DNA of 44,167 nucleotides, from the IMG/VR virus record IMGVR_UViG_3300032242_002385, positions 1-44,167 of that record; one strand, given 5' to 3'. Shown here piece after piece: positions 16,801 through 26,271 of the stretch. The translations under genes were made by a program, and so were the position numbers. Origin of the DNA: a virus. The notes under the pieces are model-generated. The model was not told where the DNA came from. It did not search any database and saw only the letters and a list, made by a program, of their open reading frames with translations. Positions within the stretch are counted from its first letter, which is position 1. Each line of letters starts with the position of its first letter.

Positions 16801-19800
16801 AATCCAAACTGAGTACCTAGCCCACCGTTTATTGAAGTTACGTCAGCATTTGTAATTCTTCTATCATTTATATATACAACCAAACCGCCAGACTTATTTA
16901 CAAATTTAAGAGAAATATACCCTTTGTCGTTTTGAGCATATGTAGCAACTTTAGGTTCATTATTAAAACTATTTAAAATAATACCAGTAACGTCTTTATT
17001 CATTAAACTTGTAGAATTTCCCAAACTATTTACACTCGAAACATTAAGTATGTAACTTACATTTTTTGTTGTAGCATTCTTAGAGGTTATTCCAATAGTA
17101 TAGTATCCACCACCATATGTATACCCAACTACAAGCCCCCCAGTAATTTCAGTTTTAATATCAGGAAGTTTAAATCTTACAGAATAAGTGTTATAGTTTT
17201 GATCTATTTCATTAACTGGTGGCAATACCATAGATATTGAAGTAGAATTAATTGGCACTGCTATTCTTCCGCCGTTTACTATTGGAAGATTTTGACCTGG
17301 TGTTAATAAAGAACCATTGCCCGACCAAAATGCAAGTTTGGATCCAAAGTCGTTAGAAGTTTTCATAACAATGTGTGATTTTGATTGTGTGCCAAATAGA
17401 CCTCTTTGAACGTTTACAAATCTACCGCTTGGTGTATATGTAATTGTACTAGGATCTAAATTTTTATTTGAAAACTTAGCAAGCTCTTGATTTAAATCAT
17501 TATCATTTGAAACATAAACAGCTTTTGATTGACCGCTCTTTGTACTAGAAAGAATAATTTCTTTATCTCCTACAGAGACTATTTCTCCTTCAATAAATCC
17601 GTAGCCTTGATGATTAATGGTAGTTGTGTAAAACAAATCTAACAATTCATTTTTTGGAATTGTGTAATCTGTTTGAGCAAAATTAAGTATTGAATCTTGA
17701 AGATAGTAAAATGGCACAAGATCTTCTGTTTCTTGTTTCCAAATTATGTCTGGTGCTTGTGTAATTGCTGAAACAAGCTTATCATTAACGTTAGTTAAAT
17801 TTACATTTTTCTTAATTTGTGGAGTTCTATAACGCATTATAAGTTTACCAATTTTTGTTTTAATATTTTCGTTATACGTATCAACAACCACATTGCTATC
17901 TTTAACAGAATATATTACTTGATTTTTTGTAATGATATCATTAAGGTGCATAAACCTCATGATACCGTATTCATCAATCCAACCGCTAATTTGATAAGCA
18001 AGAAAAGCTTCTCTTAATATATCATATACGGTTTTTTGTTTAGCATCTGCAAAAAAATAACTAGTTGTTAAAATTTGATTATTGCTTGTTAAAGCAGTTT
18101 TTAACATATTGTAATCATAATCAGTAAAGCCAGATGAATCCATTACATTTGTAAAAATATCAATTAAAGATTTACCACTGGAAACATAATCGTTAACTGG
18201 TAATATTTGTAAAAATTTCATAGAATCAAAACAATTTATTTTTGTAACTTTAATATCTTGATTGTCCCAAGTATCAGCATAGAATACGCCAGCTGGTATT
18301 GTTCTTGTTGAATTTGCAGATTCAGAAGTTAAACGTGCTGATGGTATATAATAACTTAAATAAAATTTAACATTTTTAACCAATAAATTTTTTAATGGTG
18401 ATGAATATGCGTCATTAGCGTTTGTAGAAAATACTGATAATGGAAGATTTCCAGGCTGTATTGTAAGCGGTACATTTGATAATTCTATAATTGCACTATT
18501 TGAAGATATGGAAGACAGGGGGAGAGGTGTTGATTTATTATCAATTTCTTTTGTAATATCAAACATTAATACAAATTGAGAAAGATCCAATTCCATTCTA
18601 GGAGATATTTCAATTACTTGCAACCTGGTAAATTCTGATTTGGCTGCTGCGGATATATTTGGATAACCATCAACTATGTGTGCAGCTGTTTGAGTAAACA
18701 CAACTTTATTAATTTTTTGAGCTATTGTTATATTACCTTGATTATTAATTCTTGGCATGGCTGAAGAAGAATCTTCTGCCCACGTCCACTTATTTGTTGA
18801 CCAGGTAGTGCCGTTATAATACAGAACAAGCAATCCAGAATCATTAATCATTGTGTTGTTTACTGGTATAGATGATTGTAGAACATCTCCCGCAAAAAGA
18901 TTTAAATGTCCATCAGGTTTTGATTGACTTACGTTAAATTTTAAAACCATTTTGTTTACATTAAACAATTCTTCATATGCAACACCTATAGATACCGCTG
19001 TTCCGTTTGATGTTGTTGACCCTGGTAACTCAGAAACAAAATATTTATATTGAGATATTGGAGATAATGCACCATTTTTATAAATTGTGTTTGCATTTGA
19101 AGAAAACAAAGTTTTAGGGGAATAAACTATTGGACTGCAAGGCATTACATTTGTAAAATTATTACTTGGCAAAGTTACAGATCTTGCTACATCTTCATCA
19201 GAAAAAGAATTATTTCCTGATCTTACATAGCTTTCTCCTGGGCGGAAAAATGAAAATGGAGCATCTGTTGACCAAAGGTTGTTATAACAAACATCAAACC
19301 ATGTAACAGAATATACCTCTATATGTCCAACCAATAGGCCCCAATATCCTGTTTGCTCAAGAGTTTTATTAACAAAATCAAGATTTAAATCAAGTTGATT
19401 ATATGGGATTGTGGTTGAATCATGTGGGTCCGCTCCAACATATAAAGTTATTTTTTGCCAATTAAAGTTATCTATGGTTGCATATGTTGTGCCAAAAGCT
19501 TTGGCTCCCGCATTAGATGCTTGTGCGGTAACGCCAATTAAATTTGTATCTGCAGATTTTAAATAGATTACAATCTTATATGAAGATGGATTTGACGGAT
19601 ACATTGGAAGTTTTTCCAACTTAATAGTTGCATTTCCTTCAAAATTAGATCTATCAGAATTGTTGTATGAATTAGCATTTACAGCAATTCTTGTAGTATC
19701 ATTTTTAAGAAATACCCCTGTGCTATAGTAATCTGTCAATGTTGGGTCTGTGGCAACCGTATCTATTTTTACTTTAGGATATGATGACTTCCAACCACCG

Positions 19801-19949
19801 ACAGAACTAAACAGATTTGTTCCGTCTCCTGAAAAAGTAACGTATGGTTGATAAATTAAGTTGTAATTCCATTCAGCAGAAACCACTGGCTTTATCTGAA
19901 TTGCTTGTTGCTCAAAGTAATTTTTAACATTAGTATTATTACTAAGCAT
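13878..19949 (-). CDS. Large tail tip hub / adhesin, 2023 aa
   Basis: The second large tail protein after the tape measure, the usual place for the tail hub or central tip protein. The first about 1200 residues look like a baseplate-hub region, with segments such as FADAKQKTVYDILREAFLAY, GIMRFMHLNDIITKNQVIYS and FSKDITVNLFGNPLIQVGDIV, which fit the ring-forming and OB-like domains of siphovirus hub proteins, plus a concanavalin-like insert near residues 910-1080. The rest is a chain of Ig/fibronectin-like domains (TPTVVSDFSDD; PGITGNLTGTDFNYTVNNLD; GLTNGKQYSFNVQSHNSF). The last 120 residues are rich in Trp and Tyr (SWASWTWEWRFYHG) and could be a receptor-binding tip. The ATG at 19949 has CGGAGA upstream, and the gene follows the previous one with no gap. 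A specific enzyme activity is not apparent. Confidence 0.75.
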   Translation of the reverse strand: MLSNNTNVKNYFEQQAIQIKPVVSAEWNYNLIYQPYVTFSGDGTNLFSSVGGWKSSYPKVKIDTVATDPTLTDYYSTGVFLKNDTTRIAVNANSYNNSDRSNFEGNATIKLEKLPMYPSNPSSYKIVIYLKSADTNLIGVTAQASNAGAKAFGTTYATIDNFNWQKITLYVGADPHDSTTIPYNQLDLNLDFVNKTLEQTGYWGLLVGHIEVYSVTWFDVCYNNLWSTDAPFSFFRPGESYVRSGNNSFSDEDVARSVTLPSNNFTNVMPCSPIVYSPKTLFSSNANTIYKNGALSPISQYKYFVSELPGSTTSNGTAVSIGVAYEELFNVNKMVLKFNVSQSKPDGHLNLFAGDVLQSSIPVNNTMINDSGLLVLYYNGTTWSTNKWTWAEDSSSAMPRINNQGNITIAQKINKVVFTQTAAHIVDGYPNISAAAKSEFTRLQVIEISPRMELDLSQFVLMFDITKEIDNKSTPLPLSSISSNSAIIELSNVPLTIQPGNLPLSVFSTNANDAYSSPLKNLLVKNVKFYLSYYIPSARLTSESANSTRTIPAGVFYADTWDNQDIKVTKINCFDSMKFLQILPVNDYVSSGKSLIDIFTNVMDSSGFTDYDYNMLKTALTSNNQILTTSYFFADAKQKTVYDILREAFLAYQISGWIDEYGIMRFMHLNDIITKNQVIYSVKDSNVVVDTYNENIKTKIGKLIMRYRTPQIKKNVNLTNVNDKLVSAITQAPDIIWKQETEDLVPFYYLQDSILNFAQTDYTIPKNELLDLFYTTTINHQGYGFIEGEIVSVGDKEIILSSTKSGQSKAVYVSNDNDLNQELAKFSNKNLDPSTITYTPSGRFVNVQRGLFGTQSKSHIVMKTSNDFGSKLAFWSGNGSLLTPGQNLPIVNGGRIAVPINSTSISMVLPPVNEIDQNYNTYSVRFKLPDIKTEITGGLVVGYTYGGGYYTIGITSKNATTKNVSYILNVSSVNSLGNSTSLMNKDVTGIILNSFNNEPKVATYAQNDKGYISLKFVNKSGGLVVYINDRRITNADVTSINGGLGTQFGFYTTSSASLNSNSLLSEIYACQSVIDNQTNYHFQQTEYLDAIVSGKRLTEKFFMVQSRPAFIGLNLYDVQLSLTPSLGAEPFKVMYSLYYKKSTAASAATDHIVVYDKALAYSTVVSSGFRAKFALANNSRYAIWTQTTSDYSKVVNAQFMILSRNMIVLTDQQTLERVLNQQNINEVVEIQSDWIQSEKSANSILGVVARASNAFSKDITVNLFGNPLIQVGDIVSLDHTLKNIKNLTFFVQSVKQSYDKGLLTTLTMNEIGYKGTGNTSPNQNYLSYSPSLTPSNLLGIVNNNGSNTPYGSTSGGDVALITGGDGWSNSNKPTVFFDEFQASQVTVTSSSALTCVVPPHSAGWANVTVIFNGITETTFNYNSWLYQEDKVVLNPITPTVVSDFSDDASNGMTNVIAIDWTVGSSLENAYNFTVDGGIVPASGKLIDEGLGFGTKYVGSGFVPGKTYNFSFTPVDKQNGVQIGSGPVATLQYVCDSINQGGSQGGSNTVPILLTTPGITGNLTGTDFNYTVNNLDSNWIGFPQSYSYQWYSNKNENYAPIQGRTTYSAVLDSSYVGSKIYCHIIATNIIGQGSGNSEIIDVNSSPATGGGTTTPGLPIAPNIQPVPILTNQGSTSDFTFYINKDLVSNPGINSYQITSYPAITNNLSNEVFNFQISSLPVGPNNSYAITIVGLTNGKQYSFNVQSHNSFGLSQSSNIKANPSSTTDVVTNLAIQSGSNVLGTWTGYAAAQAYNVSYQSITNPTKPASSFSISKTGLGWSHIRNNVTFILSTNGINFNDSTFNDSLEFAPGEQVNLTVTPAIAGVQQTSTDLNGNYYTVPNNTFNVPTGKAPRVHSQDFHWYLPSATVKHETGGSFYWGPDATLGPFGSWASWTWEWRFYHGTSTSGTLINTGEKVPLQYDAYDPAVSMNMQFDPSFYVGTSYVAGPCYLEVRMKIIGTDGLVYYGNSGGAQSVNSAGQKGSFN

Positions 19950-20561
19950 TTAAATCTCCGTAAATTCTATCTTTAGGTTTACTAAATCGTATCCCGTGTT
20001 TGCTTTTGATACTCTTCTTTTTACTATATCATAGGTAAAGTTTGTCATAAATGCATTATATACACCGTTGTTGGCATTTGTTTGAGAATGTATTGAATCT
20101 GTATATGGAGAAATTGCGTTTGTTGGCACAGTACCAGTGCTTATTAAATCTGTTCCTGTTGAATTTTTATATATATTTTCTTGTGCAAATATAAGCTTTA
20201 CCCATACAGGTGAGAATGCATTAATTTCATAAAAGGCTTTTATCCAAGCCCCGCCATGTGCGTTACCTGAATCTCCCAAACTCATAGATTGTTCTTTTTG
20301 ATTAGGATTATAATCAACTAAATTAGAATCAATTGTTGGAAAATCATGCCAATCAGTTGTAATTTTAAATTTGCGAGCAATAACATATTGTCTTAAAGTT
20401 CCATCTGCCATTCTTTGTTGTTGTTGAATCAAATCATAAGATATTGAAATTGGGTTGCGATTATGATCGCTAAGTCTATACCAAGTTCCCGTGCCAGTAG
20501 ATGGATTATAATTTAAAGATACTTGAACGCCAGTTGGGATTGGTCCAGCGATTGAGGACAT
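19950..20561 (-). CDS. Distal-tail-like protein, 203 aa
   Basis: 203 residues, beta-rich, encoded between the tape measure and the tail hub, where siphoviruses carry the distal tail (Dit-like) protein. It starts MSSIAGPIPTGVQVSLNYNP and contains ITTDWHDFPTIDSNLVDYNP and a C-terminal strand ending LKIEFTEI, a typical closing beta pair. Its start overlaps the tape measure stop by one base (TAATG). The structural role is assigned from position and composition rather than a recognised motif. Confidence 0.6.
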   Translation of the reverse strand: MSSIAGPIPTGVQVSLNYNPSTGTGTWYRLSDHNRNPISISYDLIQQQQRMADGTLRQYVIARKFKITTDWHDFPTIDSNLVDYNPNQKEQSMSLGDSGNAHGGAWIKAFYEINAFSPVWVKLIFAQENIYKNSTGTDLISTGTVPTNAISPYTDSIHSQTNANNGVYNAFMTNFTYDIVKRRVSKANTGYDLVNLKIEFTEI

Positions 20562-23500
20562 TATACTCTCACACTCCTTGTTGTTTGGGTCATAGCGTTT
20601 TGACGTTTGATGGTATCAATAACAACCTTAGCAATCTGATTAGCATCAGCATTAGTTTCTGCATTTACAGTAATATTATACGTATTACCCATTGTACCAC
20701 CTTGTGATACATTTAGTCCAGTTTGAGACATTTGCGGGAATGAAGGATTAAATGATCTATTATTAATAGCACTCATAAATCCTACACCGTAACTAGATAC
20801 GCTAGAAGCATTCATTACATATTCGCCATTTGATAGCATGGCTTGTATTGAATCAGACATATTAGATCCTGGTCCAGATACTAGACCTCCAAAGGCTTTC
20901 TTTACTGGAGCAGATGTTGACGATGGAGTAATACCTTCCATTTGCACTTTACCGTTATCATCTAAAACTTTAAATGTATAAACTTTTCCGTCTTGTGTAA
21001 TTTGAAAATAAGAATCTTTAGGTAAATGTGATTGTTGAGCTAATCTTTTAATATTATCTCTTGAGGTAACTCCTGGAAGTTGAAGCGGGTTAAAATCATT
21101 ATAATCAGAAGGGGAAACACCGTAGTTATTTCTGCTGCTTGGCTTTAAATTAGGAAAACGCTTATATATGTCTTCAGGGGAACCAAATTGCATAGGAGTT
21201 TTTGGATCTAAAGGATTGTTAATAAGTAATTGACCAGTATTTTTATCCGTTGCTATTGTATTTGCTGTTAAAGCACCTGATACTCCTGTTGCTGCAGTAG
21301 TTGCAGCACTTTGTGCTGCGGTTTGTGCTTTGTTAGCAAGATCTTGTTTATCTGCAATTTGTTGTGCTAAAGTATCTGATTGCATTTGAAGTTTATTTAC
21401 ATTACTTTGATTTGAATAATCTGTTTGATTTGTTATCATTTCTTGTTGTAACATTGCAGATTGCAAGAAATCTCCGCCAGCTCTTGCAGTTCTAATTTTA
21501 TTTTGAAGATCCGCTTGCTTTTGCATGTATTGTTGTTGTCTTTGCAACTCAGATGTTATATTTTGTTCTGTTTTTAATTGAGCATCTATAACTTTTTTAG
21601 CTTTTTCTAAATCTTTTATTTGACTATTTAAATCAGCTGATATTGCTGCGGTTTGTTTAGCTGTAGCTGTATTTGCATCATTTTTTTTCTTATTTGCTGC
21701 TTGCATATCTGTTTCTAATTTTTTAGTTGCAGCACTTGGTGTAGTTTCAGATTTATCTGGCTTTACATTATAGTATCCTGGCATATCAGTTCCTGTTGTA
21801 TTAATTTTAAGACCTAATGCCTGTGCTTTTGTAAAATCTGATATTTGTCTAGTTGTAAACCCTTGTTGTTTTAATAGGGATACATTGTTTGCACCTTGCC
21901 AATCTCCTGCTGATTGTAAAGAAGCAATTAAACCGTCAACATATCTTTGGGATGTTAATGCTGATGAGCCAATTGCATCAATAATTGATTTATAGGTATC
22001 CCATGAAGTTGTGTTTATTGCAATATTTGATATTTGACCTACAAAATCTTTAAAAGCTTGTGTATCTGGCTTCATTGATGCAAGAGTTGATTTAATTGCT
22101 TGCATTTGATTTGCAACGCCGACTGAAGAACCTGTGGCATCATGACCGCTCATGCCCAAAATTAATTGTAACATATGATCTGCTTGTGATTTATCTATGC
22201 CATTAATTGCCATTTGTGTTTTAACAAATTGTTCTGCAATGTCTTTTGCTGCGCCAGCATTTCCAGTATCTTTTAATTTTTCTATTACAAGTGAAAGCGG
22301 ATTATCTTTAGGCAATCCTTTAACCATTTCTGAAAAATTCTTTAATTGTTGACCAGTATAATTAAGTCCTGGAATTAAACTGCTATTTGCTCCAGAATCT
22401 TTTGAATATACTGCTTGCTGAAACTGTAACATTGTATGTGTTGTATCTGCTACTTGACCACCAAAAAATTGAACGGCATCAGCACTAGATTTAAAAGTTG
22501 CTGCAGCTTGTGCTTTATGTTCTTTTTCAATATCCATTAAATGTTTAATTCCAGAATATGCAAATCCTGCACCTGCTGCTAAAGCTATTAATTCTGGTTG
22601 TCCAGTCATAGCAGCCATTCCACCCCATTGAGCTGCTGTGCTTAATTCATTTCCAACCCCTGGTATTTTCTTTAACATTGGGGTTGACATTGTTGCAACT
22701 GTCATTGCTCCCACAGCTAAACCAGTTCTTCCTGCAAATCCTAATTTATTATTAAATAAACGATTTTTAATTCCGCCCATTAAACCTGAAGATTGTTGTG
22801 CACCTTCTTGTGATGCTTCCGCTAAAGCAGCACCTGCTGCTTCTGCTTCTGGTATTGTTGATTTAACTCCGTCAGCCCAACCTAATCCAAACCATTTACC
22901 TAAAGTCATCATAACTTTAGATGGGGATGCAATTTCTGCTGCTGTTTTAATTGCAACAATTGTTTCTTCAACAAGCATTGCTGATGCTTTTGCTGCTTCA
23001 GATTTTTTACTTATAACTCCGTCTATAAATCCTTGTGCAACCTGCTGTCCTAAAATTTTATATTCATCGGTTTCTGTTTTCTTTTGTTTTTCAAGATCAG
23101 CCATTCTATCTTGTGCACCCTGCAATTGTGCTTTTCTAATTGCAATTTGTGTATGTTTAATTGCTTCAACATCTTGAACTTCTGCTTCTTGTAAAATTTT
23201 AAGTTGTTGTTTTAATGGTTTTTCAAAACTTGGATCTACTGGTTTATTTGAATTTGCAATAGATGAAACATTATAATTTCTTCTTCCAGTTCCAGCGTCA
23301 TAATTTGGAGCAACAGATTGATATGCTTTAAGTGCCAAAGGTTTTGCTTTATCCGAATCAATATACTTTGAAAGCTGTAACTGTTCTATTTCAGAAAGTC
23401 TTCCTTGTGATCTAGCATTTGTTACTCCACTTGCACCTGCAAATATTGACAAAGATTTATCTGCACTAAACGTTCTTCTTCCACCAGTTATTTCTGGATG

Positions 23501-26251
23501 CAAGAATGGGCTATTTGCTCCAGGTATTTCGTTTGCTGTATCTTTTACATCTTGAACAACTTTATTTAATACTTTTTGATATAGCTCTTGTTCTGCTTTT
23601 GTTACAGGTTGTACTCCAGCTTTAAATCCAGCAATTTCTTCTGGTTTAATACCTGCAACTGAATCAGATGCTTCTTTAATAATTTTATCCATATATGCTT
23701 TTTTAGCTTTTAATGCAGCGGAATCATCTGGAGCAATATCTTTAGAAAATTCTGAAATTGTTGACATTGCTTGATTTTCGGGTCTTCTTAAAGCATACAG
23801 TTCTGATGCTCTAAATACTTTATCATCTTCTTGAGTTCTTGAACTCATTGATCTATGGGATAGATCTGTTTGGTTTTCAAGTTGATGTTGAGCAGATGAA
23901 CTTAAATTAAGATTAACATTTCCAAGTTTCTTTAGTTCATCTATTGCTTCACGAATTATTTGAGGTGCTTTATCAGCGTCCCCGCTTATTTCTGAAACCA
24001 TTAAAGCTGAACCACTTAACTGTGTATCAGATGTACTATAGCTTCCGTGTGGAGCAAGCCATTCACCTTCTCCAGTTTCTGGATTCATTTTAAAACGTGG
24101 AGTGCCCTTATTAAATCCTGGCAATTGCCCTTTCATCATTGCTTTAATAAATGGAAGATTTTTTCTTGTTGTTTCTGCATCAATTACAGCTTCACCTGGT
24201 GCAAGCATTGCTGGGAATGTATCTGTTTTTCCATCTCCAGAACCTGGAACAAGACCTCCAGCAAATCCTGGCAAACGCAATTGTTCATAAACTCTAGCTT
24301 CTGTTGTAGCAGCTGCACCAACGGTATTTAAAAGTCCTTGTATTCCTGTACCAGCATTTAATGAAGTTACCATTCCATCTATACTTGTAGTTAAATCTTT
24401 AATTGCCTTTTCAAGTAAACCCACGGAACTAACGTTTTCTAAAATATTTGTATTAAATAAAGCTGAGGCATTTTGTGCTGCAATCATTTCTGGTGTAAGC
24501 ATTTGACCTAATGTTTTACCACCAGTTGCAAGTTGTTTTAAATTAAATGCACCTTTAATTAAATACCCAATAAAGTTGCCCATTAAACCTGTTAACATAA
24601 TAATTGGTCCCGCTAAAGCAACACCAATTGCTAAACCACCCATTACTGTTTTTATTGGTCCTGGCAAACCATTAAATAATTTTGCAACCTTATTTCCAAA
24701 ATCTAAAATCTTTGTTCCAAATTTCATAATAGCGTCTCCAACTGGATAAAGATCTGCTTTAAATGTTGCCATAGCTCTTTGAAATTGTGCCGTTGTTGAT
24801 TCTGTTGCCTGTTTCATTTCTTGATTTGCTAAACCAGCTAATTGTGCTGAAGTAGCACCTGCAACTTTTAATGCATTTTGTGTTTGACTTCCTTGTTTGC
24901 CAAAATTTTCAAGAAGTGCAGAAACACGTGCAAATTGAAATTTACCAAATAATTTTTCAATAAGTTGTTCTTTAACCAATGGTGATAATTTTGCAAGACC
25001 CATTTGTAAATCCTCAATCATTTGTACAGGATTACCCTGTGTACTATTTTTAATTGAAGTTAAATTAATCCCGTATTGTGCCCATTCTTTTGATGCTGCT
25101 GCTGTTGGGGCAATCATAGAAGCAACTGCAGATTTAACTGCGTTAGCTGCTTGTGCTGCTGGAATACCAGCTTCACGCATTGCAACAAGCATAACTGCTG
25201 TATCTTTATATGTACCACCAAGTTGTTGCATAATTGGACCAACACGTGGAATAGCTTCTGTCATATCTCCTAAAGTCATTGTTGTTTGCTTTTGAATATC
25301 TGACAAAAAGTTAACTGCATCAGCTAATTGATTTGTGCTTACTTTATAAACATTTTGAAGTGCAACAACTGTATTTGTTGCTGCTGTTGCATCTACAGCT
25401 CCTAGTTTTGATAAACGCTGTGTTTGATATGTTGTATCTAAAAGGTCTTTGCCTTGTCTTCCCATGGCAGCAAAATTAGCTGCAACTTTAACTGTTTCAT
25501 TTTGAGCAATACCCATTGTTTGTGCAACATTTTTACCTAGATTTAAAACTTGATTAGAAATTGCATTAATTTCTGTTTGGCTTGGAGGGGTAAGACCTTC
25601 ACCGTATAGTCTTTGCAATCTTGTAAGTTCTGTATTTACATCTTTAAATGCTGAAACTGCTTGGCTACCAAATAACAATAATGGCATAGACATACCAACT
25701 GTTAATTGACGACCTGCCCACTGAGTATTTTTACCCCAGTTGATGAGTGATTGCGAACCTTTATTTACTGCAATAGCATAAAGATTTGCTTCATTTGTAG
25801 CAATCCTTGTTGCATTAGCAACCTTATTAATTTGAGTTGGAGTATATACATTAAGTATACCTTGCTTTGTTGGATCATTTACAACAATAGAATTTTGAAG
25901 TTTTGTTTGTTCAACCGCCAAAGCCCTCATTTGAGTTACAGCTTGTGAAGACTTCATTCTTATGATGTTGTAGTAATCTGTAAGCTTTAACTTTCCTGCT
26001 TCTAAAGCTTGACCAAACTTAACGGTTTCATCTTGCATTTTAACTGTCTGTTGTGTAAACTGACCAGTTGACAGCATTGTCTGCTTAAATGAAGCAGAGA
26101 TAGAATTTAAATCTTTTGCTAGTGTGGAATTAACACCTACACCAGCTAAACTTTTTTGAAGTAATTCAACTTGTGTTTGAAGGGTTTTAATCTGACTATT
26201 TACGGAGCTAAAATCGCCAAGGGCGACAACATTTAATTCTATACGTGCCAT
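20561..26251 (-). CDS. Tape measure protein
   Basis: A 1896-residue tape measure that sets tail length and is ejected with the DNA. It has a long helical, Gln/Ala-rich N-terminal part (QIKTLQTQVELLQKSLAGVG), then a TP901-like tape measure core with a conserved pattern (FKDVNTELTRLQRLYGEG; MREAGIPAAQAANAVKSAVA), hydrophobic segments near residues 540-570 (VMGGLAIGVALAGPIIMLTG) and 1190-1260, and coiled-coil parts near 1590-1680. Two related Gly-rich units, FAGGLVPGSGDGKTDTFPAM and FGGLVSGPGSNMSDSIQAML, each followed by a similar Gly-Glu motif, occur near residues 670 and 1800. At about 1.5 angstrom per residue the tail would be near 280 nm. A GGGGGTGA site precedes the ATG at 26251. No peptidase or lysozyme domain was recognised. 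Confidence 0.92.
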   Translation of the reverse strand: MARIELNVVALGDFSSVNSQIKTLQTQVELLQKSLAGVGVNSTLAKDLNSISASFKQTMLSTGQFTQQTVKMQDETVKFGQALEAGKLKLTDYYNIIRMKSSQAVTQMRALAVEQTKLQNSIVVNDPTKQGILNVYTPTQINKVANATRIATNEANLYAIAVNKGSQSLINWGKNTQWAGRQLTVGMSMPLLLFGSQAVSAFKDVNTELTRLQRLYGEGLTPPSQTEINAISNQVLNLGKNVAQTMGIAQNETVKVAANFAAMGRQGKDLLDTTYQTQRLSKLGAVDATAATNTVVALQNVYKVSTNQLADAVNFLSDIQKQTTMTLGDMTEAIPRVGPIMQQLGGTYKDTAVMLVAMREAGIPAAQAANAVKSAVASMIAPTAAASKEWAQYGINLTSIKNSTQGNPVQMIEDLQMGLAKLSPLVKEQLIEKLFGKFQFARVSALLENFGKQGSQTQNALKVAGATSAQLAGLANQEMKQATESTTAQFQRAMATFKADLYPVGDAIMKFGTKILDFGNKVAKLFNGLPGPIKTVMGGLAIGVALAGPIIMLTGLMGNFIGYLIKGAFNLKQLATGGKTLGQMLTPEMIAAQNASALFNTNILENVSSVGLLEKAIKDLTTSIDGMVTSLNAGTGIQGLLNTVGAAATTEARVYEQLRLPGFAGGLVPGSGDGKTDTFPAMLAPGEAVIDAETTRKNLPFIKAMMKGQLPGFNKGTPRFKMNPETGEGEWLAPHGSYSTSDTQLSGSALMVSEISGDADKAPQIIREAIDELKKLGNVNLNLSSSAQHQLENQTDLSHRSMSSRTQEDDKVFRASELYALRRPENQAMSTISEFSKDIAPDDSAALKAKKAYMDKIIKEASDSVAGIKPEEIAGFKAGVQPVTKAEQELYQKVLNKVVQDVKDTANEIPGANSPFLHPEITGGRRTFSADKSLSIFAGASGVTNARSQGRLSEIEQLQLSKYIDSDKAKPLALKAYQSVAPNYDAGTGRRNYNVSSIANSNKPVDPSFEKPLKQQLKILQEAEVQDVEAIKHTQIAIRKAQLQGAQDRMADLEKQKKTETDEYKILGQQVAQGFIDGVISKKSEAAKASAMLVEETIVAIKTAAEIASPSKVMMTLGKWFGLGWADGVKSTIPEAEAAGAALAEASQEGAQQSSGLMGGIKNRLFNNKLGFAGRTGLAVGAMTVATMSTPMLKKIPGVGNELSTAAQWGGMAAMTGQPELIALAAGAGFAYSGIKHLMDIEKEHKAQAAATFKSSADAVQFFGGQVADTTHTMLQFQQAVYSKDSGANSSLIPGLNYTGQQLKNFSEMVKGLPKDNPLSLVIEKLKDTGNAGAAKDIAEQFVKTQMAINGIDKSQADHMLQLILGMSGHDATGSSVGVANQMQAIKSTLASMKPDTQAFKDFVGQISNIAINTTSWDTYKSIIDAIGSSALTSQRYVDGLIASLQSAGDWQGANNVSLLKQQGFTTRQISDFTKAQALGLKINTTGTDMPGYYNVKPDKSETTPSAATKKLETDMQAANKKKNDANTATAKQTAAISADLNSQIKDLEKAKKVIDAQLKTEQNITSELQRQQQYMQKQADLQNKIRTARAGGDFLQSAMLQQEMITNQTDYSNQSNVNKLQMQSDTLAQQIADKQDLANKAQTAAQSAATTAATGVSGALTANTIATDKNTGQLLINNPLDPKTPMQFGSPEDIYKRFPNLKPSSRNNYGVSPSDYNDFNPLQLPGVTSRDNIKRLAQQSHLPKDSYFQITQDGKVYTFKVLDDNGKVQMEGITPSSTSAPVKKAFGGLVSGPGSNMSDSIQAMLSNGEYVMNASSVSSYGVGFMSAINNRSFNPSFPQMSQTGLNVSQGGTMGNTYNITVNAETNADANQIAKVVIDTIKRQNAMTQTTRSVRV

Positions 26252-26271
26252 ATTAAATTATTCACCCCCAT

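Noticed and set aside
22638-23177. Plus-strand open frame of 179 codons
   Set aside because: It is antisense to the tape measure gene, has no ribosome site and its Ala/Pro/Ser-rich product is a shadow of the Ala-rich region on the other strand.
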